From: VAZQ01 sp963721005 | Lineage (GTDB): Bacteria; Pseudomonadota; Alphaproteobacteria; Rhizobiales; Xanthobacteraceae | NCBI GenBank assembly: GCA_963721005.1 | Contig: CAVRHR010000005.1 | Coordinates: 1,674,001-1,738,000, forward strand | Direction: 5' to 3' | Length of the DNA: 64,000 bases | Shown here: in pieces, positions 8,454 to 17,415 of the stretch | How the letters are laid out: each line of letters starts with the position of its first letter | How positions within the stretch are numbered: position 1 is the stretch's first letter | The notes under the pieces: generated by a model | Seen by the model: the letters and a program-made list of their open reading frames with translations, nothing else | Databases searched by the model: none | Told to the model about the DNA's origin: nothing | Position numbers and translations under genes: made by a program

Positions 8454-9223
8454 GGCCAGTACTGCTTGTCGCCGACCCATCCTGCCACGCGCATGCAGTA
8501 TAAATATTTCATCACCTCAGATTGGTTCTTATCAACCCCAAACAGTCGAATACAGTCTGTTATTTCCTTTAGACTAGCTCCGCGAAGGACAAAGATGCAC
8601 CAGAAAATAGTTATCATAATATGTCGTACGTTCGACGAGTTGAACTCCTCGCTTTTGGGGCCCCTGCGGAGCCTTTCGTTTATGTCGGTTCTAATTCTAG
8701 AAATATGACCCGAGATACTCGTAATTTTTAGCCGCCCGTCTTTATAACCGCGCCATGGATAGTAAAGAACTGATCCAGGATGATCCTCCTCCAGATGGCG
8801 GAGCGGGCCATTTCGGATGAAAAATTCGACCCCAAAAAAATCGTCCCTCACAAACACCTGGAGTCGCGGGGAAATTTCCGGGTGCATCGAGAAGGCACCG
8901 AGTTCGGTTAGTGAGCCCGGGCTCTCCGCAATCAACAGGACGATTTCAGATATCTGAGCAATCTCTGCTTCAAACTGTATTAGATCCTTAAACTTTGAGT
9001 CCCGAAAGAGAGCAGTGGCTGATTCTGCATAGACAAACGATGCGTTTTCTAATCCGCTCCTGTTATCAATTCGGAGCTTCAAATACGCCCGCAGCGAAGG
9101 CGGGCGACGCAAATCCAGAATTTGACCGCCGCAAAAGAAAATGAATCGTCTCGGTGGGCCGACGCGCAGCTTTTCAAGATTCAGTGCGCCTACGAATGGC
9201 GCGAGAACGTCAGATACGGCCAC
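8454..9223 (-). pseudogene. Retron effector: deoxyribosyltransferase-like plus winged helix (St85/Ec86 type), truncated by IS3
   Basis: About 256 native residues remain before the frame runs into the IS end and stops at 8360. The N-terminal half is NDT/SLOG-like: FIFFCGG (residues 28-33), then IVLLIAESPGSLTELGAFS (94-112), where Glu100 and Glu107 sit in the motif that carries the catalytic Glu. Residues about 200-256 form a winged-helix segment (ITIFWCIFVLRGASLKEIT...). This architecture is that of retron effectors of the St85/Ec86 group, toxins held in check by RT-msDNA. The GTG start at 9223 lies in the last bases of the a2 repeat of the msr-msd RNA; an in-frame TAA just upstream excludes an earlier start. 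The C-terminal tail has been replaced by IS sequence. Confidence 0.66.
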
Positions 9224-9402
9224 TCTTTACCTTTAAGAGGCAGGGGAGAGGGGAGACTTTCACCGACCCGCAGGGCGAGGAGGCCCCTTGGCCGACGAGA
9301 GGTGAAAGTCTCCCCTCTCCCCTGCCGGTAAAAGTCAGCAATCCGTTACAGTCTGGCGAAGCGCCCGACTAGAAGCTCTCGCTTCTGTTCGCGTAAAGAG
9401 TG
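9221..9402 (-). ncRNA. Retron msr-msd RNA (predicted)
   Basis: A 182-nt transcript is predicted on the minus strand. Its ends are complementary: CACTCTTTAC at the 5' end (9402-9393, a1) and GTAAAGAGTG at the 3' end (9230-9221, a2). Next come two short msr-type hairpins: AGAAGC-GAGA-GCTTCT (9386-9371) and AGTC-G-GGCG-CTT-CGCC-A-GACT (9370-9350). A long msd-type hairpin follows, with a perfect 26-bp stem (9326-9301 with 9264-9239) and a 36-nt loop. After a1 comes ...TTAC GCGA, close to the ...TTA GCGA context of the branching G in Ec86 as I remember it. The RNA is directly followed by the effector gene, and a -10/-35 pair places the start at a1. All of this fits an Ec86-like ncRNA. Confidence 0.72.
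9239..9326. repeat. Perfect 26-bp inverted repeat (msd stem candidate)
   Basis: Arms 9239-9264 and 9301-9326 are exactly complementary (GGCAGGGGAGAGGGGAGACT... / its reverse complement) around a 36-base loop. The loop can itself fold at GGCC/GGCC. TTTACC (9226-9231) and GGTAAA (9327-9332) extend the stem past a bulge. Alone it could be a dispersed repeat, but its place between the msr hairpins and a2 favours msd. Confidence 0.88.
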
Positions 9403-9407
9403 TGGCG

Positions 9408-9435
9408 ATAATAGCTGATTCGCCACCCCTCACAA
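9408..9435 (-). promoter_or_regulatory. Sigma70-type promoter for the retron RNA
   Basis: On the minus strand, TTGTGA (9435-9430) and TATTAT (9413-9408) are separated by 16 bases, matching -35 and -10 elements at 4/6 and 5/6. Initiation six to seven bases downstream would fall at 9401-9402, the first base of the a1 repeat. Confidence 0.55.
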
Positions 9436-9481
9436 GGGCGATCAATTCGAGCAGTTCGTTTGAGCTAGGCTTTCAGGCCGC

Positions 9482-11318
9482 TCACCACCCCACCGCCTGC
9501 CCATCCTTGCGATGATCCGAACCCGCCCGATAGTACCCATGGGCGGCTTGCGTGCCGGCTGCCGGCGGCGCCATCAGGATGGCCTGGAAGCCGCCGACCG
9601 CGCCGCCGCTGGTCGGGACCACACCGTGCCCCATGCCGGTAAGCGCCTTGCCGACCACGGCATAGAGGTTGGATTCCAGATACAGCCGGTTGGCGAGCTG
9701 CGAGTGATAGAACCGCGCCATGTCGGTCGCAGCCTGCAGGTTGGCGCCGAGGTCGAGGATGTTAACGAGGGCCTGGGCGTGGCCTTGCGCCTGCATGTCG
9801 CCGCCCATCAACAGAAGCGACAGCAGCGGGCTCGCGTCCTTCATCACGAAGCCGGCCGAGAGCGTGTTGAACGGCCGCTTGTGCGGCTCGATCAGGTTGG
9901 GGCTCGAGGGATCGAGCGAGAACAGGGCGCCGCGATTGTGCAGGATGAAGCCGTAGCCCGGCACCGTGATGCCGGAGCCGAATCCGGAGAAGTTGCTGTT
10001 GACCCAGGCCACCATGTTGCCTTCGTCATCAGCGGTCGAGAGCACGATGGTGTCGCCGTTGGCATTGGCGCTCGCCGGCGGCCCGGTCGGCGAGGCGCGG
10101 TCGGGATCGACCTTGGGGCACAGCGACGCTGCATATTCGCTCGAGAGCAGCCGATCGAGCGGCACCCGCACGAAATCGGGATCGCCGTTGTAGCGGTAGA
10201 GATCCGCATAGGCGAGCTTCTTGGCCTCGACCAGAAAATGCCAGTATTTCGGGCTGCGCGGTCCGAGCTGCGCCAGGCTTTCGCCGCTCGCCCATTGGGG
10301 CACGCAGGCCTCGCAGGATGTTGAGCATCAGATTGGCGGCCCAGGCCTGCGAAGGCGGCGGCAGCTCGTTGAGCGTATAGCCGTGATAGCCGGTCGCGGC
10401 GGGCTCGACCCATTGGCCCCGGTAGCTTGCGAGATCCTCGAGCGTCATGGTGCCGCCGAGCGCGGTCGATTTGGCCACGATCGCGCGCGCGATCTCGCCC
10501 TTGTAGAAGGCATCGCGGCCTTGCTCTTGCAGCAGGCGGAACGACTTCGCCAGATCGCGATTGCGGTAGATTTGGCCGGCGACCGGCGGCTCGCCATTGA
10601 TATACCAGGCAGCGACCGAATCCGGATCGAGCGAGGTGCAGCAGTTGCGCAGCGGCAGCGCGCCCGGCAACTGCCATTCCAGCGCGATGCGCTGCGACAC
10701 CGGGAAGCCGTTGTCCGCATAGTCGATGGCCGGCTGCAGCACCTCCTTGAAGCCGAGCTTGCCGAAGCGCGTGAGCGCCTCTTCCCAGCCCCAGGCCGCG
10801 CCCGGGACCGTCACGGTCAAAATGCCGCCGCCCGGCATGCCCGAGCCCGGACCCCAATTGCGCGGCTCGGCCCGATAGCCGAGGCCGTTGTAATGCGCGA
10901 GCGTAGCCCCGGACGGCGCCATGCCGCTCGCGTTGAGCATATGCAGCTTCTTCTCCTTGGCCACATAGATGATGGCGAACAGGTCGCCTCCGATGCCGGT
11001 GTTCATGGGCTCGACCACATTGAGCACGGCGGCCGACGCCACCGCCGCGTCGATGGCGTTGCCGCCCCGCTGCATGATCTGCAGACCGGCCTGGGCGGCC
11101 AACGGCTGGCTGGTGGTCACCATGGCGTGCGGGGCCATGACTTCGGCGCGGCTCTGCCCGCCCCAACCCTCGGCGCGATCACCCGGCACCGCGTCGCAGG
11201 CCGGCACATCCTGCTCGGCGCAGGTGGAGAGCGGTGGGGTCGCTTGCGCGAACGCACAAGAAGGCACCAGAGCGGCCGCGATCGCCGCCGCACCAAGGGT
11301 GCTCAGAAAACTGGTCAT
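9482..11318 (-). pseudogene. Gamma-glutamyltransferase-family hydrolase, one frameshift
   Basis: Two frames join into one gamma-glutamyltranspeptidase-like protein of about 610 residues. The first part (11318 to about 10300) has a signal peptide (FAQA) and the large-subunit blocks MVTTSQPLAAQAGLQIMQRG, NAIDAAVASA and NTGIGGDLF. The second part (about 10303 to 9482) continues with the small subunit: the autoprocessing/nucleophile Thr region ANGDTIVLSTADDEGN and the GSGITVPGYGFILHN loop. The break lies near 10300 beside a CCCC run, so a one-base sequencing or assembly error is as likely as true inactivation. Role in family: periplasmic cleavage of gamma-glutamyl bonds or acylase activity. It lies upstream of the retron on the same strand. 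Confidence 0.85.
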
Positions 11319-11514
11319 GGAGTTGCTCCCCGGATTGGATGCGGCAGCTTACATACGTTTTCGGACCGACGGCAGGCCCGCGGCGCCAGGCCAGCTCGTG
11401 TCCCGGACGCATGCGCTTCAAAAACTTGGTCATGGACATCTCCCGGCTGCATGGCGCAAGCTCTTGCTCCGTACGGCAGGCCCAGACGCGCAGAACGCTT
11501 TCGGACACGCAACC

Positions 11515-12498
11515 ATGAGCACCCGCAGGGTCATTCTGTCTGCAATTGCGGCGACATCGCTCTGCCTGAGCGCCGTCGGCCAGCTCGCGGCGCAATCCTA
11601 TCCGAGCCGACTGATCAGGTTGATCGTGCCGGGTCCGCCGGGCGGGCCCAGCGAGATCGTGGTTCGCACCCTGGCGGAGCGGCTGTCGTCCTCGCTGGGC
11701 CAGACCGTCATCGTGGAGAACCGGCCCGGCGGCGCCAACGGCACAATCGGGGCCATGTCGGTCGCGCGGGCAGACCCGGACGGATATACGCTTTTGTTCA
11801 GCATTCCGGGGCCCATGGTCGTGGCGCCAGCGGTTTACAAGGACCTCGGCTATGACCCGGTCAAAAGCTTCGCACCGATTGCGACGATCTTCAGCAGCCC
11901 CCAGATGCTGGCGCTCAATCCCGCAGTCCCGGCAAGAACGGTCCAGGAATTCATTGCCTATGCGAAAGCCAATCCGGGAAGGATCAATTTCGCATCTCCC
12001 GGCTACGGCAGCCAGCCCCACTTGCTCGGTGAAATGTTACGGCTGATGACCGGCATCGACATCCTCCACGTCCCTTACCGAGGTCCCGGGCTGGCGATCA
12101 CGGATTTGCTGGCGGGACAGGTGCAGATGGAGTTCGAGACCATCCCGATCTTGCTTCCGCATATCGAAGCCGGAAAGCTCAGGGCCCTCGCCATGGCCGA
12201 CCAGGTCCGCAATTCGCAGCTCCCCGACGTGCCGACCACGACTGAGGCCGGACTGCCGGCGCTCCAGGCCACGTTCTGGTCAGGCATCCTGGCGCCGGCC
12301 GGCACCCCAAAGAGCGTCGTCGACAAGCTCAATGCCGCGATCAACGATATCCTGAAAACCAAGGAGATCGAGGCGTTGCTGGCCCGGCTCAGCGCCAGGC
12401 CGAAGATCGGCTCGCCGCAGGACTTCGCCGCCTTCGTGGCCGCGGAATCGCAGAAATGGACGGCAGTCGTCAATGCGGCCGGGATCAAGGCCGATTGA
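11515..12498 (+). CDS. Bug/TctC-family tripartite tricarboxylate receptor
   Basis: A 327-residue periplasmic binding protein. Start ATG at 11515 opens a signal peptide cut near AAQ-SYPS (about residue 27). Typical blocks follow: IRLIVPGPPGGPSEIVVRTL, VENRPGGANGTIG, FASPGYGSQPH, HVPYRGPGLAITDLLAGQVQ and GILAPAGTPKSVVDKLN. The family captures small carboxylates or amides for TctAB transport or for sensing. No tctA or tctB gene is nearby, so it is one of at least three orphan Bug receptors in this window (also 25.9 and 27.7 kb). It is divergent from the gamma-glutamyltransferase gene. Confidence 0.93.
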   Translation: MSTRRVILSAIAATSLCLSAVGQLAAQSYPSRLIRLIVPGPPGGPSEIVVRTLAERLSSSLGQTVIVENRPGGANGTIGAMSVARADPDGYTLLFSIPGPMVVAPAVYKDLGYDPVKSFAPIATIFSSPQMLALNPAVPARTVQEFIAYAKANPGRINFASPGYGSQPHLLGEMLRLMTGIDILHVPYRGPGLAITDLLAGQVQMEFETIPILLPHIEAGKLRALAMADQVRNSQLPDVPTTTEAGLPALQATFWSGILAPAGTPKSVVDKLNAAINDILKTKEIEALLARLSARPKIGSPQDFAAFVAAESQKWTAVVNAAGIKAD

Positions 12499-12592
12499 GC
12501 AAACTATGCGCGGCTTACCGGCAGCCGCCTCAAGTCGGCCTTACATGAGGAGGGAATTCTCTTCCGCGCCTGGGCGCGTCTCATGATTCTCG

Positions 12593-12614
12593 GGGAGCCG
12601 GCGCACCGGCTCCC
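12593..12614. terminator. Bidirectional terminator-like hairpin
   Basis: GGGAGCCGG / CCGGCTCCC with loop CGCA forms a nine-pair GC-rich stem between the convergent Bug and PQQ-dehydrogenase genes. No U-run follows. Confidence 0.5.
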
Positions 12615-12631
12615 TCGACGAGCCCGCCCCG

Positions 12632-14362
12632 TTACAACGAGAACACGTACAGCACGGTCGTGTTGCGCTGCTCCTTGAGCTCGGGCGTGTTGACCAGCTT
12701 GCTCAAGGCCGCGTTGCTCGCCCCGGCCGCGATCGCCAGATATTGCTTGCCGTTGACCGCAAAGGTCATCGGCGGCGCGGCGAAGCCCGAGCCCACGTTG
12801 ATCTTCCACAGCTCCGCGAGCGTGGTGTCGTCATAGGCAGCGACGGTGCCGTCGAGCAGCCCGACGAACACCAGCCCACCGCCAGTCGAAAGCGTGCCGC
12901 TGTAGTTGGGATACGGCAGGTGGAGGTTCTGCTTGACCTCGCCGGTCACCGGGTCGACGGCGGTCAAGGTGCTCTCATAGCGCTCCTCGGCCTTGTAGGC
13001 ACCGCCCGTGCGGGCATACCAGCCCGGCTCCTTCTTGGGCATATCCTTGTCGTTGGTCACGATCTCGCAGGCGGTCAAGACCGGGATGTAGAGCAGCTTG
13101 GTGCGCGGGCTGTAGGACGAGGGCCAGTAGTTGTTGCCGCCGGTGCGGTTGGGGCAGACCTTCTTGATGGGATTCTCCGTGGTCGGGTTGGCGACGCCCG
13201 AGTAGCTCTGGATGTCCTTGCCGGGATCGTAGTCGAGCGGCTTGCCGGTCTTCTGGTCGATGCCCTTGGTCCAGTTGATGTTGTCCATATAGGGCTTGGC
13301 GACCACGATCTGGCCGTTGCTGCGCTCCATGGTGTAGACGAAGCCGTTGCGCGCCGAATGGGTGATGAGGTTGCGCGGCTGCCCGTCGACGGTGCCGTTG
13401 ATCAGAATGTGGGTACCGACCTCGTCGAAATCCCACATGTCGCCGGGCGTGTACTGGAAGTACCAGTTCATCTTGCCGGAATCCGGATCCCAGGAGATGG
13501 CGCAGTTGGTGTAGAGGTTGTCGCCCGGCCGGACCCGCGGATCCATCATCGGCACCGGATTGCCGGTGCCCCAGATGGTCTGGTTGCTGGTCACGTCGTA
13601 GGTGCCGGTCACCCAGACGGCGCCCCCGCCGGTCTGCCAGGCGTTGTTTTTGTCCTTCCAAGTCTCGCTGCCGGGCTCGCCGGGCGCCGGGATGGTGTAT
13701 TTGAGCCAGAGCCGCTTGCCCGTCGCGGCATCGAGGCCGGCGATGAAATCGCGCACGCCGCGGTCTCCCCCCGAGGCGCCGACGATGATCTTGTCCTTGA
13801 CGGCAAGCGGCGCCGCGGTGATCGCCACCTCGGCCTGGTCGGTGGACAGGTTCGACTCCCAGACGATCTTGCCGCTATCTTTGTCGGAAGCGACGATGCG
13901 CGGCGGGTAGCTGGCGCTGGAGATGACGAAATTGCCCCACAGCGCGACACCACGGTTGGCGTTGGCGACCTTCTCCTGCTTGGGATTCATGCGCCAGACG
14001 ATGCGGCCGGCGTCACCGGAGCGAACGTCGATCTTGTAGACGATGCCCCACAGGTCGACCATGTACATGAAGCCGTCCTCGACCAGCGGGGTCGCCTCCA
14101 GGTTCTCGTTGACCGAGGTGCCGCCGAGCGCCACCGCATAGGCGAGCTTGAGACCCTTGACGCTGCCCTTGTTGATCTGATCGAGCGGCGAGAACCGCTG
14201 GCCGTCATAGGTGCGGTGGTTCATCAGCCAGTTCTGCGGCTCCTTATCGGCATTGATCAGCCGCTGCGCGGTGACTTCGGAGGCCGGCGCCGGGCCTGCC
14301 GCGAAAGCGATGCCGCCCAGCAATGCGGCCTTGACGGCGAGACGATTGCGCTTGGTGGTCAT
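12632..14362 (-). CDS. PQQ-dependent (quinoprotein) alcohol dehydrogenase, type I
   Basis: A 576-residue periplasmic enzyme with signal peptide (cut near PAPA-SEV) and an eight-bladed propeller of the methanol/ethanol dehydrogenase family, without a C-terminal heme c. The N-terminal block NWLMNHRTYDGQRFSPLDQIN and W-motif-like repeats are clear. The catalytic region reads YTPGDMWDFDEVG: the Asp two places after the catalytic Asp (DFD) matches the lanthanide-coordination pattern of XoxF/PedH-type enzymes. The vicinal Cys-Cys usual over PQQ is missing (NANRGVALWG in its place). It oxidises an alcohol or aldehyde and passes electrons to a cytochrome c; substrate unknown. The IorAB-like genes lie just upstream on the same strand. 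Confidence 0.93.
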   Translation of the reverse strand: MTTKRNRLAVKAALLGGIAFAAGPAPASEVTAQRLINADKEPQNWLMNHRTYDGQRFSPLDQINKGSVKGLKLAYAVALGGTSVNENLEATPLVEDGFMYMVDLWGIVYKIDVRSGDAGRIVWRMNPKQEKVANANRGVALWGNFVISSASYPPRIVASDKDSGKIVWESNLSTDQAEVAITAAPLAVKDKIIVGASGGDRGVRDFIAGLDAATGKRLWLKYTIPAPGEPGSETWKDKNNAWQTGGGAVWVTGTYDVTSNQTIWGTGNPVPMMDPRVRPGDNLYTNCAISWDPDSGKMNWYFQYTPGDMWDFDEVGTHILINGTVDGQPRNLITHSARNGFVYTMERSNGQIVVAKPYMDNINWTKGIDQKTGKPLDYDPGKDIQSYSGVANPTTENPIKKVCPNRTGGNNYWPSSYSPRTKLLYIPVLTACEIVTNDKDMPKKEPGWYARTGGAYKAEERYESTLTAVDPVTGEVKQNLHLPYPNYSGTLSTGGGLVFVGLLDGTVAAYDDTTLAELWKINVGSGFAAPPMTFAVNGKQYLAIAAGASNAALSKLVNTPELKEQRNTTVLYVFSL

Positions 14363-14516
14363 GGTTTCCTCCCTGAAGGAATGCCGGATTTCTTGTGAAA
14401 TCCGGCTGATCGATTCTCACTAATTTAGTGTGCTCTCCGACGTCCTCGATTAGGTTGGCACGGCCCCTCACAAACGGAGCTCGCAGGCTAACCAACGAAA
14501 CTCCCGATCGCCCCGC

Positions 14517-16757
14517 TCACGTCTTGCCGGCCGCGAGCGCGGCGCGCACCCGCTCGGGCGTCATCGGATATTGGCGCAAGCGCACGCCGGTCGCATCTAA
14601 AAAAGCGTTGGCGATGGCCGCGCCGGTCGATCCCATCACCTCCTCGCCGGCACCGGTCGAGGGCTCGTGCAGACGCTGCACCACCACCGGGGTCACGTCG
14701 GGATGTTCGGCAAAACGCAGGATCGGGTAGCTCACCCAATCCAGGCTGGTGACGTTGCGTTCCGAGAAGGTCACCTCCTCCTTCAGGATGCGGCTGGTGG
14801 CCTGCACCATCATGCCGACGATCTGGTTCTCGACCAGCGCCGGATTGACGGTGAGGCCGGCATCGAGCGCCCCATAGAGCTTCTTGGCCACGATGGAGCC
14901 GGTGCGCTTGTCGACCTCGATCTCCGCGACCGCCGCCCCGTAGGAGACGTGGTGGGTGCCGATCGCGATGCCGCGGCCGGTGACGATGTCGGCGTCCGAG
15001 AGCGCGGCGGCGGCGACCCGCGGCGTCCACCCGGCCGCTTGCGCCGCGGCCTCGAGCACGCCGAGCCAGCGCTCGCCCGCGATGTTGCGGCGACGGAACT
15101 CAAGCGGATCGAGCCCGGCCGCATGGGCGAGCTCGTCGATCACCTGCTCGGAGGCGAACGAGTAGTGCATGTCCATGGGCGAGCGTAGCGGCGAGCCCTT
15201 GAGCAATCCCAGCATCGGCACCGCGTGACTGACCACGCGCCGGTTGGGGATCGCGTACATGGCGCCGGTGCTCATCCGGTTGACGATGATCGAGTTGGAG
15301 CCGCTGGTGCGCTCCTTGGGCGGCGTGCGCAGCGCCAGCTCGTGCGAGGTCTCGTCCACGTGCCAGCCGTGCTGCCAGCCGTGGTACTCGTAGGCCACGA
15401 TCCGGCCCGCGGCATCGACCGCGGCGCGCACGTCGGCCACATGGGCGGGCCCGAAATTGTCCCAGCCGTGCTCGTCCCAGCGCATGAACTGCACCCGCAC
15501 CGGCTTGCCGGCGAGCTGCGACATGATGGCGGCGGCTTGCGCCGCATCCTCGTAGCAGCTGTGCCCGAAAGTACCGGAGCCTTCGTAATACTGCACCCGC
15601 ACCTTGGCGGCCGGCAGGCCCAGTACTTCCGCCAGCATGCGCCGCGAGTTGTAGACGTCTTGGGTGGAGGACATGACCAGCGCGCCGTCCGGGCCGACAT
15701 CGGCGAGCGCGCAATTGGGGCCGAACGGCAGATGCGCCTGATAGGGCAATTGATAGCTCGCCGAAGCCGTATGGGCGGCCGCCGCGAAGCCCTTGGCCAC
15801 GTCGCCGTCGTCGACCACCAGCGTGTCCGTGGTCTCGGCGGCCCGCATCGTCGCGTGCAGCTTGCCGTTGCCGGGCAGGGACGCATTCGTCTGCCACTCG
15901 ACCTTGAGGGCGCGGGCGGCCTTGACGGCATCCCATTCGCGCGGCGCTACCACACCGATGAAATCGCCCTTGCGCAGCACGCGGGCACCCGGAATGCCGA
16001 TGATCGAGCTTTCGTCGATGCTGAGTGTCTTGGCGCCGGTGCCGTAGGCGCCCTGCCCGCGCGGCCGCACGATCCGGCCATGCAGCATGCCGGGCACGCG
16101 CACGTGCTGCATGTTGGTGTATCTGGCGCTGACCTTGTCGGGCAGGTCGAGGCGCGACACCCGGGTTCCCACCAGCTTGTACTGCTCGACCGGCTTGCGC
16201 GGCGCGGTGCCGGTGAGCTTCACATTGAACGGCTTGTCGCCCAGGAGATCGCCGTATTTGACCGAGCGGCCCGCCTCGCCGGCAACGGATACGACACCGC
16301 TCGCCACCGAAAGCGCTTCGACCGGCGCGTTCAATCGGGCGGCAGCGAGCCGCAGCAGCGCTGCCCGCGCCTCCGCCGCCGCAGCGCGAAGCTGCGGTCC
16401 GCCACGCTCGATCGACGAGCTCGAGGAGGTGGCGCCCTGGTCCGGGGTCACGTGGGTATCGAGGCGCACTGCCGCGAGCTGGCCGATGTCGAGATCGAGC
16501 TCCTCGCCCGCGATCTGCAGCATGCCGGTGGTGTTGCCCTGGCCGAGCTCGCACTTCCCGAAAATGATGGTGGCGGTGTTGTCGGCATGCACCGCGACCC
16601 AAGAATCGATCAGGCCGGGATCGGGCGGTCCGCCGAGGTCGGCACGCGCGGCCGGCACCCCGGCGACGCAGAAACCGACCACCAGCGCGCCGCCGCCCTT
16701 GAGCAGATCGCGGCGCGAGGGGGCGAGGAGATCGATGTCGCTCATGCTCTCGCTCAT
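14517..16757 (-). CDS. Molybdenum hydroxylase large subunit, isoquinoline 1-oxidoreductase beta-like
   Basis: A 746-residue Moco subunit of the IorB/aldehyde-oxidase type. Start ATG at 16757 overlaps the stop of the small subunit (ATGA); the frame is open to 17225 but that part shadows the small subunit. A Tat signal with SRRDLLKGGG lies near residues 14-23. Further blocks: ELGQGNTTGMLQIAGEELD, GMLHGRIVRPRG, YEGSGTFGHSC, and the C-terminal STGAGEEVMGSTGAAIANA with the conserved active-site Glu. With the 2Fe-2S subunit it hydroxylates an N-heterocycle or oxidises an aldehyde, exporting electrons to a cytochrome. It is transcribed toward the PQQ dehydrogenase, 154 bases away. Confidence 0.94.
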   Translation of the reverse strand: MSESMSDIDLLAPSRRDLLKGGGALVVGFCVAGVPAARADLGGPPDPGLIDSWVAVHADNTATIIFGKCELGQGNTTGMLQIAGEELDLDIGQLAAVRLDTHVTPDQGATSSSSSIERGGPQLRAAAAEARAALLRLAAARLNAPVEALSVASGVVSVAGEAGRSVKYGDLLGDKPFNVKLTGTAPRKPVEQYKLVGTRVSRLDLPDKVSARYTNMQHVRVPGMLHGRIVRPRGQGAYGTGAKTLSIDESSIIGIPGARVLRKGDFIGVVAPREWDAVKAARALKVEWQTNASLPGNGKLHATMRAAETTDTLVVDDGDVAKGFAAAAHTASASYQLPYQAHLPFGPNCALADVGPDGALVMSSTQDVYNSRRMLAEVLGLPAAKVRVQYYEGSGTFGHSCYEDAAQAAAIMSQLAGKPVRVQFMRWDEHGWDNFGPAHVADVRAAVDAAGRIVAYEYHGWQHGWHVDETSHELALRTPPKERTSGSNSIIVNRMSTGAMYAIPNRRVVSHAVPMLGLLKGSPLRSPMDMHYSFASEQVIDELAHAAGLDPLEFRRRNIAGERWLGVLEAAAQAAGWTPRVAAAALSDADIVTGRGIAIGTHHVSYGAAVAEIEVDKRTGSIVAKKLYGALDAGLTVNPALVENQIVGMMVQATSRILKEEVTFSERNVTSLDWVSYPILRFAEHPDVTPVVVQRLHEPSTGAGEEVMGSTGAAIANAFLDATGVRLRQYPMTPERVRAALAAGKT

Positions 16758-17263
16758 GGCGTCTCTCCGGCCATAACCCGGGACGCCAGCTTGATCGCCT
16801 TCATGATCCGCGGATAGGTCCCGCAGCGGCACAGATGGCCGTTCATATGCTGCCTGATCTGCGGATCGCTCGGCCGCGGATTCTGCGCCAAGAGCTCCGA
16901 CGCCTTGATGATCATTCCGTTGACGCAGTAGCCGCAGTGGGGCGCCTGCTCGTCGATAAAGGCCTGCTGCAGCGGATGCAGCGCCGGGACCTCCGCGAGG
17001 TTCTTCTGCTGCGCATGCCAGGCCGCCAGGCCCTCGAGCGTGGTGACGGATTTGCCCACCACATTGGCCACCGGCGTCACGCAGGAGCGGGTCTCGAAGC
17101 CGTCGACCAGCACCGAGCAGGCGCCGCATTGCGCCAGCCCGCAGCCGAATTTCGGCCCGTGCAAGGCAAGCTCGTTCGACAGCACATAGAGCAAGGGCGT
17201 ATCCGGGTCGGAGGCGACCGGCCATGCGCGCCCATTCACCTTGATGTTCAATTCATCCGGCAT
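16754..17263 (-). CDS. (2Fe-2S) small subunit of IorAB-like molybdenum hydroxylase
   Basis: A 169-residue iron-sulfur subunit. It has a plant-type ferredoxin cluster GCGLAQCGACSVLVDG plus a distal Cys (RSCVTP), then a helical cluster with HCGYCVNGMI and LCRCGTYPRI. Start ATG at 17263 follows AAGGAG; longer starts (17323) would add a non-family tail. It transfers electrons from the molybdenum centre of the partner encoded downstream by ATGA overlap. Confidence 0.95.
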   Translation of the reverse strand: MPDELNIKVNGRAWPVASDPDTPLLYVLSNELALHGPKFGCGLAQCGACSVLVDGFETRSCVTPVANVVGKSVTTLEGLAAWHAQQKNLAEVPALHPLQQAFIDEQAPHCGYCVNGMIIKASELLAQNPRPSDPQIRQHMNGHLCRCGTYPRIMKAIKLASRVMAGETP

Positions 17264-17415
17264 CGGCTGGCTCCTTGGGGCTGGCTGTGTATCGACACTA
17301 GCACGTCCGGGAGCCAGGTTCACCCGGGCCGGGCAGCCCGCATGGAGCCCCTTTCGCAGCCGCAGGCAATTGGCGTATCTTCATCACAAAGCAGAAACAA
17401 ATCCGGAGGAGACGC

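Noticed and set aside
9239..9326. Palindrome as an intrinsic terminator
   Set aside because: The stem is far longer than a terminator, has a 36-base loop, no U-run, and lies inside a larger complementary frame (a1/a2) before a gene start.
12743..14398. A 551-codon plus-strand frame
   Set aside because: It is exactly antisense to the PQQ dehydrogenase and shows only His/Asp/Val-rich shadow composition of high-GC DNA.
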